In this document: in pieces, positions 17,053 to 25,065 of the stretch | How positions within the stretch are numbered: the stretch's first letter is position 1 | Layout of the letters: each line of letters begins with the position of its first letter | Source: Acetobacterium fimetarium | GTDB taxonomy: Bacteria > Bacillota > Clostridia > Eubacteriales > Eubacteriaceae | NCBI RefSeq assembly: GCF_014284475.1 | Contig: NZ_WJBC01000002.1 | Span: forward strand, 186,001-250,000 | Length of the DNA stretch: 64,000 nt | Reading direction: 5' to 3' | Notes under the pieces: generated by a model | What the model saw: only the letters and a program-made list of their open reading frames with translations | Databases searched by the model: none | What the model was told of the DNA's origin: nothing | Translations under genes and position numbers: made by a program

Positions 17053-19709
17053 TTTGTTTGAATAAAATATTTCCGCATCACGTGCCCGATCAGTTTTGTC
17101 AGTTCCACGACCAGGATTGGGCAAACCGAACCGATAAATACAACAAACCATTGCGCTGTATTCATAGCTACCACATTAAAAACGGACTGGAAAGCCGGGA
17201 CCAGCAGCACGGCTAACTGTAGAACGCAGGATATCCCCAGCGCCCCCCATAAATACGGATTGGTAAATAATCTGCTTGAAAAGATGGAGTTCTTCTGAGA
17301 ACGCACATTGAGGGCATGCGTTATCTGAGAAAAGCCGAGTACCGCAAAACACATGGTTCTCGCCACTTCGACATTATAATTGGCAAATCCTGTTTGATAA
17401 ACCATCAGGGTGATGGCCGCCAGTACCATTCCCTGAAAAACGATCCGTCCCCCCATGCCATGAGCGAAAATGCTCTCTTTGGGACTTCGTGGCTTTTCGT
17501 TCATGATCTCGGCGCTGTTTTTTTCCACCCCCAAAGCAAGGGCCGGTAAACTATCCGTAATGAGATTGATCCATAAAATATGGATGGGCAGTAATGGCTG
17601 CACCCATCCGATGATCGTTGCCATGAATAAAATCAGAATTTCAGCGATATTGCAGGATAAAAGAAAATGAACCGCTTTTTTTATATTGGCATAAATGCCG
17701 CGGCCTTCTCGGACCGCCGCTACGATGGTTGCGAAATTATCATCGGTCAGGATCATTTCGGCGGCTTCTTTTGAAACATCGGTTCCGGTAATCCCCATCG
17801 CGCATCCGATATCCGCTTTTTTCAGAGCCGGAGCATCGTTGACGCCGTCTCCTGTCATTGCGACAACGTGCCCTTTTCTTTGCCAGGCATTCACAATACG
17901 CACCTTGTGTTCCGGAGCCACCCGGGCAAAAACAGCAATGTTTTTAATTCGATCATGCAATTCCTTGTCGTTCATTTCAGAAAGTTCGGTACCCGTATAG
18001 GCCAGACTGTCTTTTTCAAAAAGATCAAGCTGTTTTGCGATGGCAACGGCCGTATTCTTATGGTCGCCGGTAATCATCACGGTTTTGATGCCCGCTCTTT
18101 TACAGATTTTAATGGCTTCTTTCACTTCTTCTCGTGGCGGATCAATCATGCCGGTCATGCCGCAGAAAATGAGATCATGTTCCAAATTTTCGGCTGAGAC
18201 TTCCGGCATGGTGTCATACTGTCGGTAGGCATAGGCAATGACCCGATAGGCCTGGTCCGACAGGATATTAATTTTATCAGTGAGTCCGCGTGCCAGTTCA
18301 TCATTCATCGGAATAATCTGATTGTCTCTGAAATAATAGCGCACCCGCTCCAGCATGATATCCGGCGCCCCTTTTGTAAAACTGTACCAGGTATCCCCGA
18401 CCCGATGGATGGTTGTCATCATCTTGCGTTGGGAATCAAAGGGGAGCTCGCCGACCCGGGGAAGCTTCATTGCGACAGCAGATTGATTATAATCGAGACT
18501 TTCGGCCAGATCGATCATGGCTACCTCGGTTGGATCACCGATTTGCTGAACACCGTCTTTACTGGTGATGATTGAGGCATCATTGCAGAGCATACCGATT
18601 TCCACGATCATTTTTTCAGGACCATTCATGATTTTTGCTTTCAGGTCGGATGCGTTTTGGATCTGATCATTGGCAATGATTTTTTCTATCGTCATTCTGT
18701 TCTGGGTCAGGGTTCCGGTTTTATCGCAGCAGATAACGGAAGCGCATCCCAGAGTTTCGACAGCCGGCAGCTTTCGGATGAGCGCATTCTTTGATACGAG
18801 CTTCTGAACGCCGATCGCCAATACGACGGTGACAATTGCCGGCAACCCTTCCGGGATGGCGGCTACGGCCAGGCTGACGGCAGTCAAAAACAGCAGCAGT
18901 GGGTCACCGCCGCGAATCAGTCCAATTGCGAAAACGGCGACGCAGGCAAAGATTGCACCGCTTGCAAGGATGCGGCCAAGCTCATCCAGACGCTTTTGAA
19001 GCGGGGTTTGGATGGAATGGGTTCCCTGAATCATACCGGCTATTTTCCCGATTTCCGAGTTCATTCCGGTTGCGGTAACAATGAATTGGCCGCGGCCATA
19101 GTTGACGAGACTGGTCATATAGACGGAATTGCTGCGGTCTCCCAGTGCTGTTAAAGGATCAGTGATCGCAGTGGTATCCTTATCAACCGGGACTGACTCT
19201 CCGGTCAGGGAGGCTTCCGTTATTTTCAGAGAGGCTTCCTCAATTAAACGGCCGTCGGCCGGGACAAAATCACCGGCATCCAGATAGACGATATCGCCGG
19301 GAACCAGATCATCTGATTTGACGATGACACGCTTCCCATTTCTCAGGACCTTTGCTTCCGGTATGGTCAGCCGCTTCAAAGCTGCCATTGAAGTTTGGGC
19401 TTTCTTTTCCTGAACGGTGCCAATCAGTGCATTCATGATCACAATGACAATAATCAGCATCGCATCGCTGATTTCACCCGCGATGCCGGAAATAACGGCG
19501 GCAGCTAGGAGCACAAGAATCAGGAAGTCTTTGAACTGAGCAAAGAACAGACTCGCGAATGAAGGCGTTTTACCCTGATCCATCCGGTTCTTGCCATAAA
19601 CCTGAATCCGCTTTGAGACGTCTTCGCTGCTCAATCCCATCCGAGGATCGACTTCATAAATAGCTTCTAGTTCTGAAGCAGTGGATAAAAAGCTTGCTTT
19701 GTTATTCAA
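17046..19709 (-). CDS. SERCA/PMCA-type calcium P-type ATPase
   Basis: P2A cation pump, 887 residues, that exports Ca2+ at the expense of ATP. N-terminal cation_ATPase_N, actuator loop TGESVPVDK, phosphorylation site CDKTGTLT, hinge MTGDGVNDAPALKKAD and ten membrane helices are all present. Residues that bind Ca2+ in SERCA have counterparts: PEGLP in helix 4, NIAE in helix 5 and NLITDSLP in helix 6, so both sites look intact. TTG 19709 follows AGGAGG by 7 nt; no ATG competes. It is a single-gene unit downstream of valS. Confidence 0.93.
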   Translation of the reverse strand: MNNKASFLSTASELEAIYEVDPRMGLSSEDVSKRIQVYGKNRMDQGKTPSFASLFFAQFKDFLILVLLAAAVISGIAGEISDAMLIIVIVIMNALIGTVQEKKAQTSMAALKRLTIPEAKVLRNGKRVIVKSDDLVPGDIVYLDAGDFVPADGRLIEEASLKITEASLTGESVPVDKDTTAITDPLTALGDRSNSVYMTSLVNYGRGQFIVTATGMNSEIGKIAGMIQGTHSIQTPLQKRLDELGRILASGAIFACVAVFAIGLIRGGDPLLLFLTAVSLAVAAIPEGLPAIVTVVLAIGVQKLVSKNALIRKLPAVETLGCASVICCDKTGTLTQNRMTIEKIIANDQIQNASDLKAKIMNGPEKMIVEIGMLCNDASIITSKDGVQQIGDPTEVAMIDLAESLDYNQSAVAMKLPRVGELPFDSQRKMMTTIHRVGDTWYSFTKGAPDIMLERVRYYFRDNQIIPMNDELARGLTDKINILSDQAYRVIAYAYRQYDTMPEVSAENLEHDLIFCGMTGMIDPPREEVKEAIKICKRAGIKTVMITGDHKNTAVAIAKQLDLFEKDSLAYTGTELSEMNDKELHDRIKNIAVFARVAPEHKVRIVNAWQRKGHVVAMTGDGVNDAPALKKADIGCAMGITGTDVSKEAAEMILTDDNFATIVAAVREGRGIYANIKKAVHFLLSCNIAEILILFMATIIGWVQPLLPIHILWINLITDSLPALALGVEKNSAEIMNEKPRSPKESIFAHGMGGRIVFQGMVLAAITLMVYQTGFANYNVEVARTMCFAVLGFSQITHALNVRSQKNSIFSSRLFTNPYLWGALGISCVLQLAVLLVPAFQSVFNVVAMNTAQWFVVFIGSVCPILVVELTKLIGHVMRKYFIQTKK

Positions 19710-19748
19710 TCAAAATCCTCCTTAGGTTGTTGCTAAACCCGTACCAAC

Positions 19749-19830
19749 CAATTGTTAATCAGTTGGTTGCTGCAGCTCGGACACTCTTCGAGATATCCGT
19801 TCTGATGCAACCAACACGATGTAACAATTG
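19749..19830. repeat. Nested hairpin element, possible member of structured repeat
   Basis: Outer arms CAATTGTTA (19749-19757) and TAACAATTG (19822-19830) are perfect complements, as are inner arms GTTGGTTGC (19762-19770) and GCAACCAAC (19807-19815). The central loop holds CGGACACTCTTCGA, which resembles GGACAGTCTATCGA in the repeat at 62163. It lies upstream of the calcium ATPase gene. Membership in that family is inference. Confidence 0.5.
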
Positions 19831-19886
19831 TCGATACTACATTAATACTGGCCTTCACTCAGGCTCATCGTATGAAATGTTATAAA

Positions 19887-19940
19887 AGCCCTTTATTTCA
19901 AAATATTTGTGTGTCAACAAAATTGATGAAATAAAGGGCT
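19887..19940 (-). terminator. Intrinsic terminator after valS
   Basis: AGCCCTTTATTTCA and TGAAATAAAGGGCT form a perfect 14-bp stem with a 26-nt loop. On the minus strand a short T-rich tail follows. It ends the glycosyltransferase-valS transcript. Confidence 0.75.
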
Positions 19941-20002
19941 CATTATATTAATACCCATCAGAGATGAGTTTATTCAGCCTATGTAACTGATTGAAATAAA
20001 TT

Positions 20003-22651
20003 CTATTGATTGAAATAATCCAGGCGTTCCAGAACTTTCTGCAGGGTCTCCTGGTAGCGACGCTGTTTTTCGCGTTCGCCTTCGACTACTTTTTCCGGTG
20101 CTTTATCGGTAAAACCTTTGTTTGACAGCTTTTTAATGACTCGGTTGATTTCTTCTTCAAGCTTCTTTTTCTCGGCGGACAGGCGGGCAATTTCTTTTTC
20201 CCGGTCGACCAGTTCATCCAGATTGATATAAAGTTCCAGGTCGTCCACTACTGCGGAAACGTAGTTCTCCTGGACCTCCTCTTTACTGATTGCCAGAATC
20301 GATGAGACGGATGCCAGTTTCTGGAAATAGAGCAGTGATGATTCCATCAATGACAGGTGTTTGCTGTTTTCTGAAATCATGAACAGCTGCGTTTTTTTCG
20401 AATTCGGCACATCCATCTCGGCTCGGATATTCCGGATGCTGCGAATGGCCTCCATCAGAAATACCACTTCTTTTTCATCTTCAGGGAAAACATCGGCTTC
20501 ATTGAAATGCGGCCACTGAGCAATGATAATATCGCCGTCAGCGCCTGGTAAATAACTGTTGATTTCTTCGGTAATAAATGGCGTGAATGGGTGCAGTAGC
20601 CGCAGAATCGTATCCAGTACCACACGTAGTGTATACTGCGCAGAAATCTTTGTCTGTTCCTCATCACCATAGAGTCTCGGCTTCACCAGTTCGATATACC
20701 AATCGCAGTATTCGTTCCAGGCAAAATCATAGACTTTTGAAGCGGCGATCCCCAATTCATATTTTTCCATATTATGGTTGACTTCCTGGACCACTGTGTT
20801 CATGCGGCTTAGAATCCATTTGTCGGTGTTTTCAAGATGCGCCATAGCGGCATCTTTCTTTTCCATAATATCATCATCAAGATTCATCAGAACAAATCGG
20901 GCGGCATTCCAGATTTTATTCAGGAAATTACGGCTGGACTCAACTTTTTCATCCTGCCAGCGGATGTCATTTCCGGCGGAATTACCGGTGATGATGGTGA
21001 AGCGCAGGGCATCGGCACTGTAGGTTTCGATGAGTTCGAGGGGATCAATCCCGTTGCCAAGAGATTTGCTCATTTTCCGACCCTGGGAATCCCTTACCAG
21101 TCCGTGGATATAGACATCTTTGAAAGGGGTTTCTCCCATTTCGAGAAGTCCCATGAAAACCATCCGGGCGACCCAGAAGAAAATGATATCATAACCAGTG
21201 ACAAGCACCGATGTGGGATAGAATTTCTTGAGATCAGCGGTGCTGTCAGGCCAACCCAAAGTAGAGAACGGCCAGAGTCCGGAGCTGAACCAGGTATCCA
21301 GTACATCCTCGTCCTGAGTGATCTGGGTACCACCGCATTTTGGGCAGGCTGCGGGCGCTTTTTTTGCCACAATCATCTCGCCGCAATCGCCGCAGTAGTA
21401 GGCGGGAATACGATGTCCCCACCACAACTGACGGGAAATACACCAATCGCGGATATTCTCCAGCCAATTGTAGTAAATTTTGCTGAAACGATCCGGGATG
21501 AATTCAGTCTGACGGTTTCTGACAGCTTCCAGCGCTGGTTTTGCAAGGGGTTCCATTTTTACAAACCATTGCTCCGATGTGAGGGTTTCGACGGTAGTTT
21601 TACAGCGGTAGCATTCCCCGACGTTATGCTGATGTTCTTCGATTTTTTCCAGCAGTCCCAAGTCTTCCAGATCTTTGACAACGGCCTTGCGGCATTCATA
21701 ACGGTCCAGGTCTTTGTATTTTCCGGCCAGTTCATTCATGGTTCCGTCATCGCTGATGACGCGGATCTGTTCCAGATTATGACGCAGCCCGACCTCGTAG
21801 TCATTGGGATCATGGGCCGGTGTCATTTTAACCGCCCCGGTTCCGAATTTCATATCCACGTATTCATCGGCGACAATCGGTATTTCTTTATTCAGCAGCG
21901 GCAGAATAACAGTTTTCCCGACCAGATGGCGGTAACGTTCGTCTTCCGGATTGACGGCAACGCCGCTGTCCCCCAGCATCGTTTCAGGTCGCGTGGTGGC
22001 AACCACCAGATAGCCGTCTTCGCTGGCTAACGGGTAGCGGATGTGCCAGAGATGGCCTTGCTGTTCCGCATATTCAACTTCTGCCTCAGACAGAGCTGTC
22101 TTACAGGTTGGACACCAGTTGATGATGCGGCTGCCTTTGTAAATCAGTCCTTTTTCATAAAGATTGACAAACGCTTCATTGACCGCCTGATTGCAGCCTT
22201 CATCCATTGTAAAACGTTCCCGGCTCCAGTCGCAGGAAGCCCCCAGTTTTTTGAGTTGGCTTGTGATGCGGGTCTTGTAAGTCAGAGCCCAATCCCAGGC
22301 GCGTTCCAGATAGGCTTCGCGACCGATATCCTGCTTGGTTTTGCCTTCTTCCTCACGCAGCTTGTCCACCACTTTAACTTCGGTGGCGATGCTGGCATGG
22401 TCCGTTCCCGGCAGCCATAACGCAGAAAAACCATCCATGCGCTTATATCGGACAAGAACATCCTGAAGGGTTCCGTCAAATGCATGACCCATATGGAGCT
22501 GGCCGGTAATATTCGGCGGCGGCATCACAATGGTAAAAGGCGCTCCGTCGGGATGAATCTCCGGCTTGAAGTATCCTTTTTCATGCCAGTAAGCATAGGT
22601 TTTGTCTTCAACTTCTTTTGGATTATATGTTTTTGACATTTCTTTTTTCAT
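20003..22651 (-). CDS. valS: Valine-tRNA ligase
   Basis: Class I synthetase charging tRNA-Val, 882 residues, full length. HIGH-type motif [15 protein letters not shown], a CP1 editing domain, a zinc-like CxxC region (CGDCGEM, then CPKCGG), KMSKS in [11 protein letters not shown] and the C-terminal coiled-coil tRNA arm are visible. ATG 22651 is selected because AGGTGAAGAA precedes it; the second ATG at 22639 is an alternative. It starts 4 nt after the glycosyltransferase gene ends. No T-box is visible because the upstream gene abuts it. Confidence 0.96.
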   Translation of the reverse strand: MKKEMSKTYNPKEVEDKTYAYWHEKGYFKPEIHPDGAPFTIVMPPPNITGQLHMGHAFDGTLQDVLVRYKRMDGFSALWLPGTDHASIATEVKVVDKLREEEGKTKQDIGREAYLERAWDWALTYKTRITSQLKKLGASCDWSRERFTMDEGCNQAVNEAFVNLYEKGLIYKGSRIINWCPTCKTALSEAEVEYAEQQGHLWHIRYPLASEDGYLVVATTRPETMLGDSGVAVNPEDERYRHLVGKTVILPLLNKEIPIVADEYVDMKFGTGAVKMTPAHDPNDYEVGLRHNLEQIRVISDDGTMNELAGKYKDLDRYECRKAVVKDLEDLGLLEKIEEHQHNVGECYRCKTTVETLTSEQWFVKMEPLAKPALEAVRNRQTEFIPDRFSKIYYNWLENIRDWCISRQLWWGHRIPAYYCGDCGEMIVAKKAPAACPKCGGTQITQDEDVLDTWFSSGLWPFSTLGWPDSTADLKKFYPTSVLVTGYDIIFFWVARMVFMGLLEMGETPFKDVYIHGLVRDSQGRKMSKSLGNGIDPLELIETYSADALRFTIITGNSAGNDIRWQDEKVESSRNFLNKIWNAARFVLMNLDDDIMEKKDAAMAHLENTDKWILSRMNTVVQEVNHNMEKYELGIAASKVYDFAWNEYCDWYIELVKPRLYGDEEQTKISAQYTLRVVLDTILRLLHPFTPFITEEINSYLPGADGDIIIAQWPHFNEADVFPEDEKEVVFLMEAIRSIRNIRAEMDVPNSKKTQLFMISENSKHLSLMESSLLYFQKLASVSSILAISKEEVQENYVSAVVDDLELYINLDELVDREKEIARLSAEKKKLEEEINRVIKKLSNKGFTDKAPEKVVEGEREKQRRYQETLQKVLERLDYFNQ

Positions 22652-22655
22652 TTCT

Positions 22656-23795
22656 TCACCTGCTGATCTTTTCTTTATGGTCTTGCTTTTCAATGAGACT
22701 TTGACACAGTTCAATGGTTTTGGTCATCGAACGGTTTTGCGCTTCTTCCGACATGTTTTCGGACATGCGCTTGATAATATACTTATTTTCAAATAAAAAA
22801 TCAACCATTGAGGTTAAATCTTTGATTTTATCCACTTTGATTGCCATTCCCCCATCCACCAGATAATCGGCATTCTCTTCTTCCTGTCCGGGATAGTAAA
22901 ATGGAATGATCATCGGAATATTTTTCACGATGGCCTCGGTTGTCGTCAGTCCACCCGGTTTGGAAATGATGGCATCCGACATGTCCATCAGCTCGGAAAC
23001 ATTATTGACGAAACCATGAATTTCCACGATTTTGTTTGAATTGATTTCGCGGCTATTGAGACTGTTAATTTCTTTTTCGATTCGGGCATTGTTTCCACAG
23101 ACAACGATAATCCTGATTCTTTCTTTTACCTTCAACAGCGAAGAAAACGCTTTTTCCATTTGCTTGCTGCCCAGGCTTCCGGCCATCAAAAGAATCGTAC
23201 CGGCCACATCCGCCGTCTCCTTTTTCTCAAGATGATTGTTTTCAAGAAAGGTCTGACGAATGGGAATGCCATAGGGGAAAATGATGTTTTCATCAACCCC
23301 TTTTTCTACCATGGTCTGCCTGGTATACTCGCTGCCGACCACATAGGCATCAATCATTTTTTTTAAATAAACGGTATGAATCTTATAATCAGTAACAATC
23401 GAAAGAACGGGGACATCAAAAGCGTGGTGTTCTTTGAGGGTGCCCAGCACATTGGTGACAAATGGATGGGTTGTAATGATTAAATCCGGTTTGCCGGATT
23501 TAATTAAAGGAACAATATCGGGGTTCATGATCCTTGTCAGGACCTGGAAGATACCCTGCTGAAAGCGATTCATGCTGTTGAACTGATTGTACATCTGCTC
23601 GTAGAGCTTTGGTACACTCATCACCATTTGCTGATAGCCTTTGCTGATGAGACGGTCAAGGGCTACATTTATTTCCTTAAAAGCATCGAAAACTTCTGTT
23701 TGATAACCCGCATCATCGAGTGATTCCTTTAATGATTGTGCTGCTAAATTATGACCAGCTCCTGTGGATGCTGTAAAAATAAATACCTTTGACAT
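22656..23795 (-). CDS. MGDG-synthase/UgtP-type glycosyltransferase
   Basis: GT28-type glycosyltransferase, 379 residues, of the family of processive diacylglycerol glucosyltransferases. The acceptor half begins with [15 protein letters not shown] and the donor half has PGGLTTTEA. Bacillus UgtP makes glucosyl-diacylglycerol, the anchor of lipoteichoic acid; here the sugar and acceptor are inference. ATG 23795 replaces a TTG start at 23813 that overlaps the preceding gene. It forms an operon with a small membrane peptide and valS. Confidence 0.82.
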   Translation of the reverse strand: MSKVFIFTASTGAGHNLAAQSLKESLDDAGYQTEVFDAFKEINVALDRLISKGYQQMVMSVPKLYEQMYNQFNSMNRFQQGIFQVLTRIMNPDIVPLIKSGKPDLIITTHPFVTNVLGTLKEHHAFDVPVLSIVTDYKIHTVYLKKMIDAYVVGSEYTRQTMVEKGVDENIIFPYGIPIRQTFLENNHLEKKETADVAGTILLMAGSLGSKQMEKAFSSLLKVKERIRIIVVCGNNARIEKEINSLNSREINSNKIVEIHGFVNNVSELMDMSDAIISKPGGLTTTEAIVKNIPMIIPFYYPGQEEENADYLVDGGMAIKVDKIKDLTSMVDFLFENKYIIKRMSENMSEEAQNRSMTKTIELCQSLIEKQDHKEKISR

Positions 23796-23802
23796 ATTCA
23801 AC

Positions 23803-23958
23803 CTAGTCTTCAAATTCTTTCGAGAATCGGTAATTAACCCGCATCAGTTTACCGCCGATGGCCTTTTCTCTCTTTTTTTCACAACAATAAATTCCACCAA
23901 AAACCATTAACATGCCTGCAGTGACTGCAGAAATTCCAACGATTATTTTTTTAAACAT
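23803..23958 (-). CDS. Small single-pass membrane protein (51 aa)
   Basis: Unrecognised peptide with a strong hydrophobic segment (IIVGISAVTAGMLMVFGGIY) followed by CCEKKREK and a basic tail. GGAGGGAAAAT precedes ATG 23958, and the stop lies 7 nt before the glycosyltransferase start, which supports a true gene in this operon. The helix is likely to be inserted with the basic tail inside. It might anchor or regulate the glycosyltransferase; that is only a guess from position. Confidence 0.65.
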   Translation of the reverse strand: MFKKIIVGISAVTAGMLMVFGGIYCCEKKREKAIGGKLMRVNYRFSKEFED

Positions 23959-23997
23959 ATTTTCCCTCCAATTTACATCAAGTATCAATCAATTATT

Positions 23998-24807
23998 TCA
24001 GTTATCTTCTGGTTCACTCAGAAAAACAGTTCCGACTTCTTCACCATCAAGTATATCATACAAAATACTGCAGTCGGTACCGGATGCGATCACCACATCG
24101 ATGCCACAGTCGGTGGCATATTTTGCAGCCCCGATCTTTGTGATCATGCCGCCGGTACCTAAACTGGAACCGGAATTTCCGGCCGTTTTCATGATGTTGT
24201 TGTCAATCTTCACAACGGTTTTAATAAGTCTGGCCGCATCATTGACGTTGGGATTATCATCATACAAACCATCCACATCCGATAAAATGATTAAAAGATC
24301 AGCATTAACGATATCCGCCGTCATCGCGGATAGTATATCATTATCGCCAAAGCATTCTTCCTGAATTTCATCCGTCGCAATACAGTCGTTTTCGTTGACA
24401 ATTGGGATAATGCCGCGTTCGATCAGCGCATTGAACGTATTCATGGCGTTATTGCGCTTGATCGAGTGTTTGAACACATCCTTTGTCAATAAAATCTGTC
24501 CGACATTCTGATGGAATTCATCAAAGAATTTATGATAAATCTGCATCAGCAGTCCCTGCCCGACCGATGCAGCGGCCTGTTTGTCTTTAAGTGTTTTGGG
24601 ACGTTCTTTCATACCCATCCGGTTCTTTCCGGCACCAATCGCCCCGGATGATACCAGGACTATTTTCTTTCCGCTGTTTTCAAGATCGGTCAATACCTGG
24701 GCAAGACCGTTCAGTTTCTTGAAATCAAGTGTTCCATTTGGATGGGTGATTGAAGTGGTTCCCATTTTTACGACGATCGTCGTCGCTTTTCTAATTTTTT
24801 CTCGCAT
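23998..24807 (-). CDS. proB: Glutamate 5-kinase, short form
   Basis: First enzyme of proline synthesis, phosphorylating glutamate with ATP. It is an amino-acid-kinase fold protein of 269 residues with VVKMGTTSI, VSSGAIGAG, NENDCIATDEI, FGDNDILSA and GTGGMITKIGAAK. The PUA domain found at the C-terminus of the 367-residue enterobacterial enzyme is absent. No proA lies next to it in the window. ATG 24807 follows a GGAG-type site. A 112-bp structured repeat lies just upstream. Confidence 0.9.
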   Translation of the reverse strand: MREKIRKATTIVVKMGTTSITHPNGTLDFKKLNGLAQVLTDLENSGKKIVLVSSGAIGAGKNRMGMKERPKTLKDKQAAASVGQGLLMQIYHKFFDEFHQNVGQILLTKDVFKHSIKRNNAMNTFNALIERGIIPIVNENDCIATDEIQEECFGDNDILSAMTADIVNADLLIILSDVDGLYDDNPNVNDAARLIKTVVKIDNNIMKTAGNSGSSLGTGGMITKIGAAKYATDCGIDVVIASGTDCSILYDILDGEEVGTVFLSEPEDN

Positions 24808-24873
24808 TAATAATCTCCTAAGTGATATAGCTCATCGGTAATTGCGAAATTCAAAAGAATCGAACAAAGGTTG

Positions 24874-24985
24874 TTTTGATGTCAGTTTACACAAACGATT
24901 TTGTAACGTGTAGGCGAACAGTTCGGAGAACTGTCCGCCGTACAGTATAAAGATTGTTTCGTGTAAACTGGCAGCGAAGCTCACG
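24874..24985 (-). repeat. 112-bp structured intergenic repeat, copy A
   Basis: Read on the minus strand it matches copy B (62163-62274) over four blocks: CGTGAGCTTCGCTGCC, ACTGTACGGCGGACAGT, ACTGTTCGCCTACACGTTAC and GACATCAAA. Between them the outer arms differ but still pair within each copy: here CAGTTTACAC with GTGTAAACTG. An inner imperfect stem joins GTACGGCGGACAGT with ACTGTTCGCCTAC. It lies between nrdJ and proB. Confidence 0.85.
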
Positions 24986-25065
24986 ATCGCTTTATAATTA
25001 CCTAAATTACATCCTAGTTAATTATTATATCAAACAATACTGAAACATCAAAATATTTTTTCATT

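Noticed and set aside
20837-22030. 397-codon open frame on the plus strand opposite valS
   Set aside because: It lies wholly within valS on the other strand, has no recognisable domain and no ribosome site; valS is certain.
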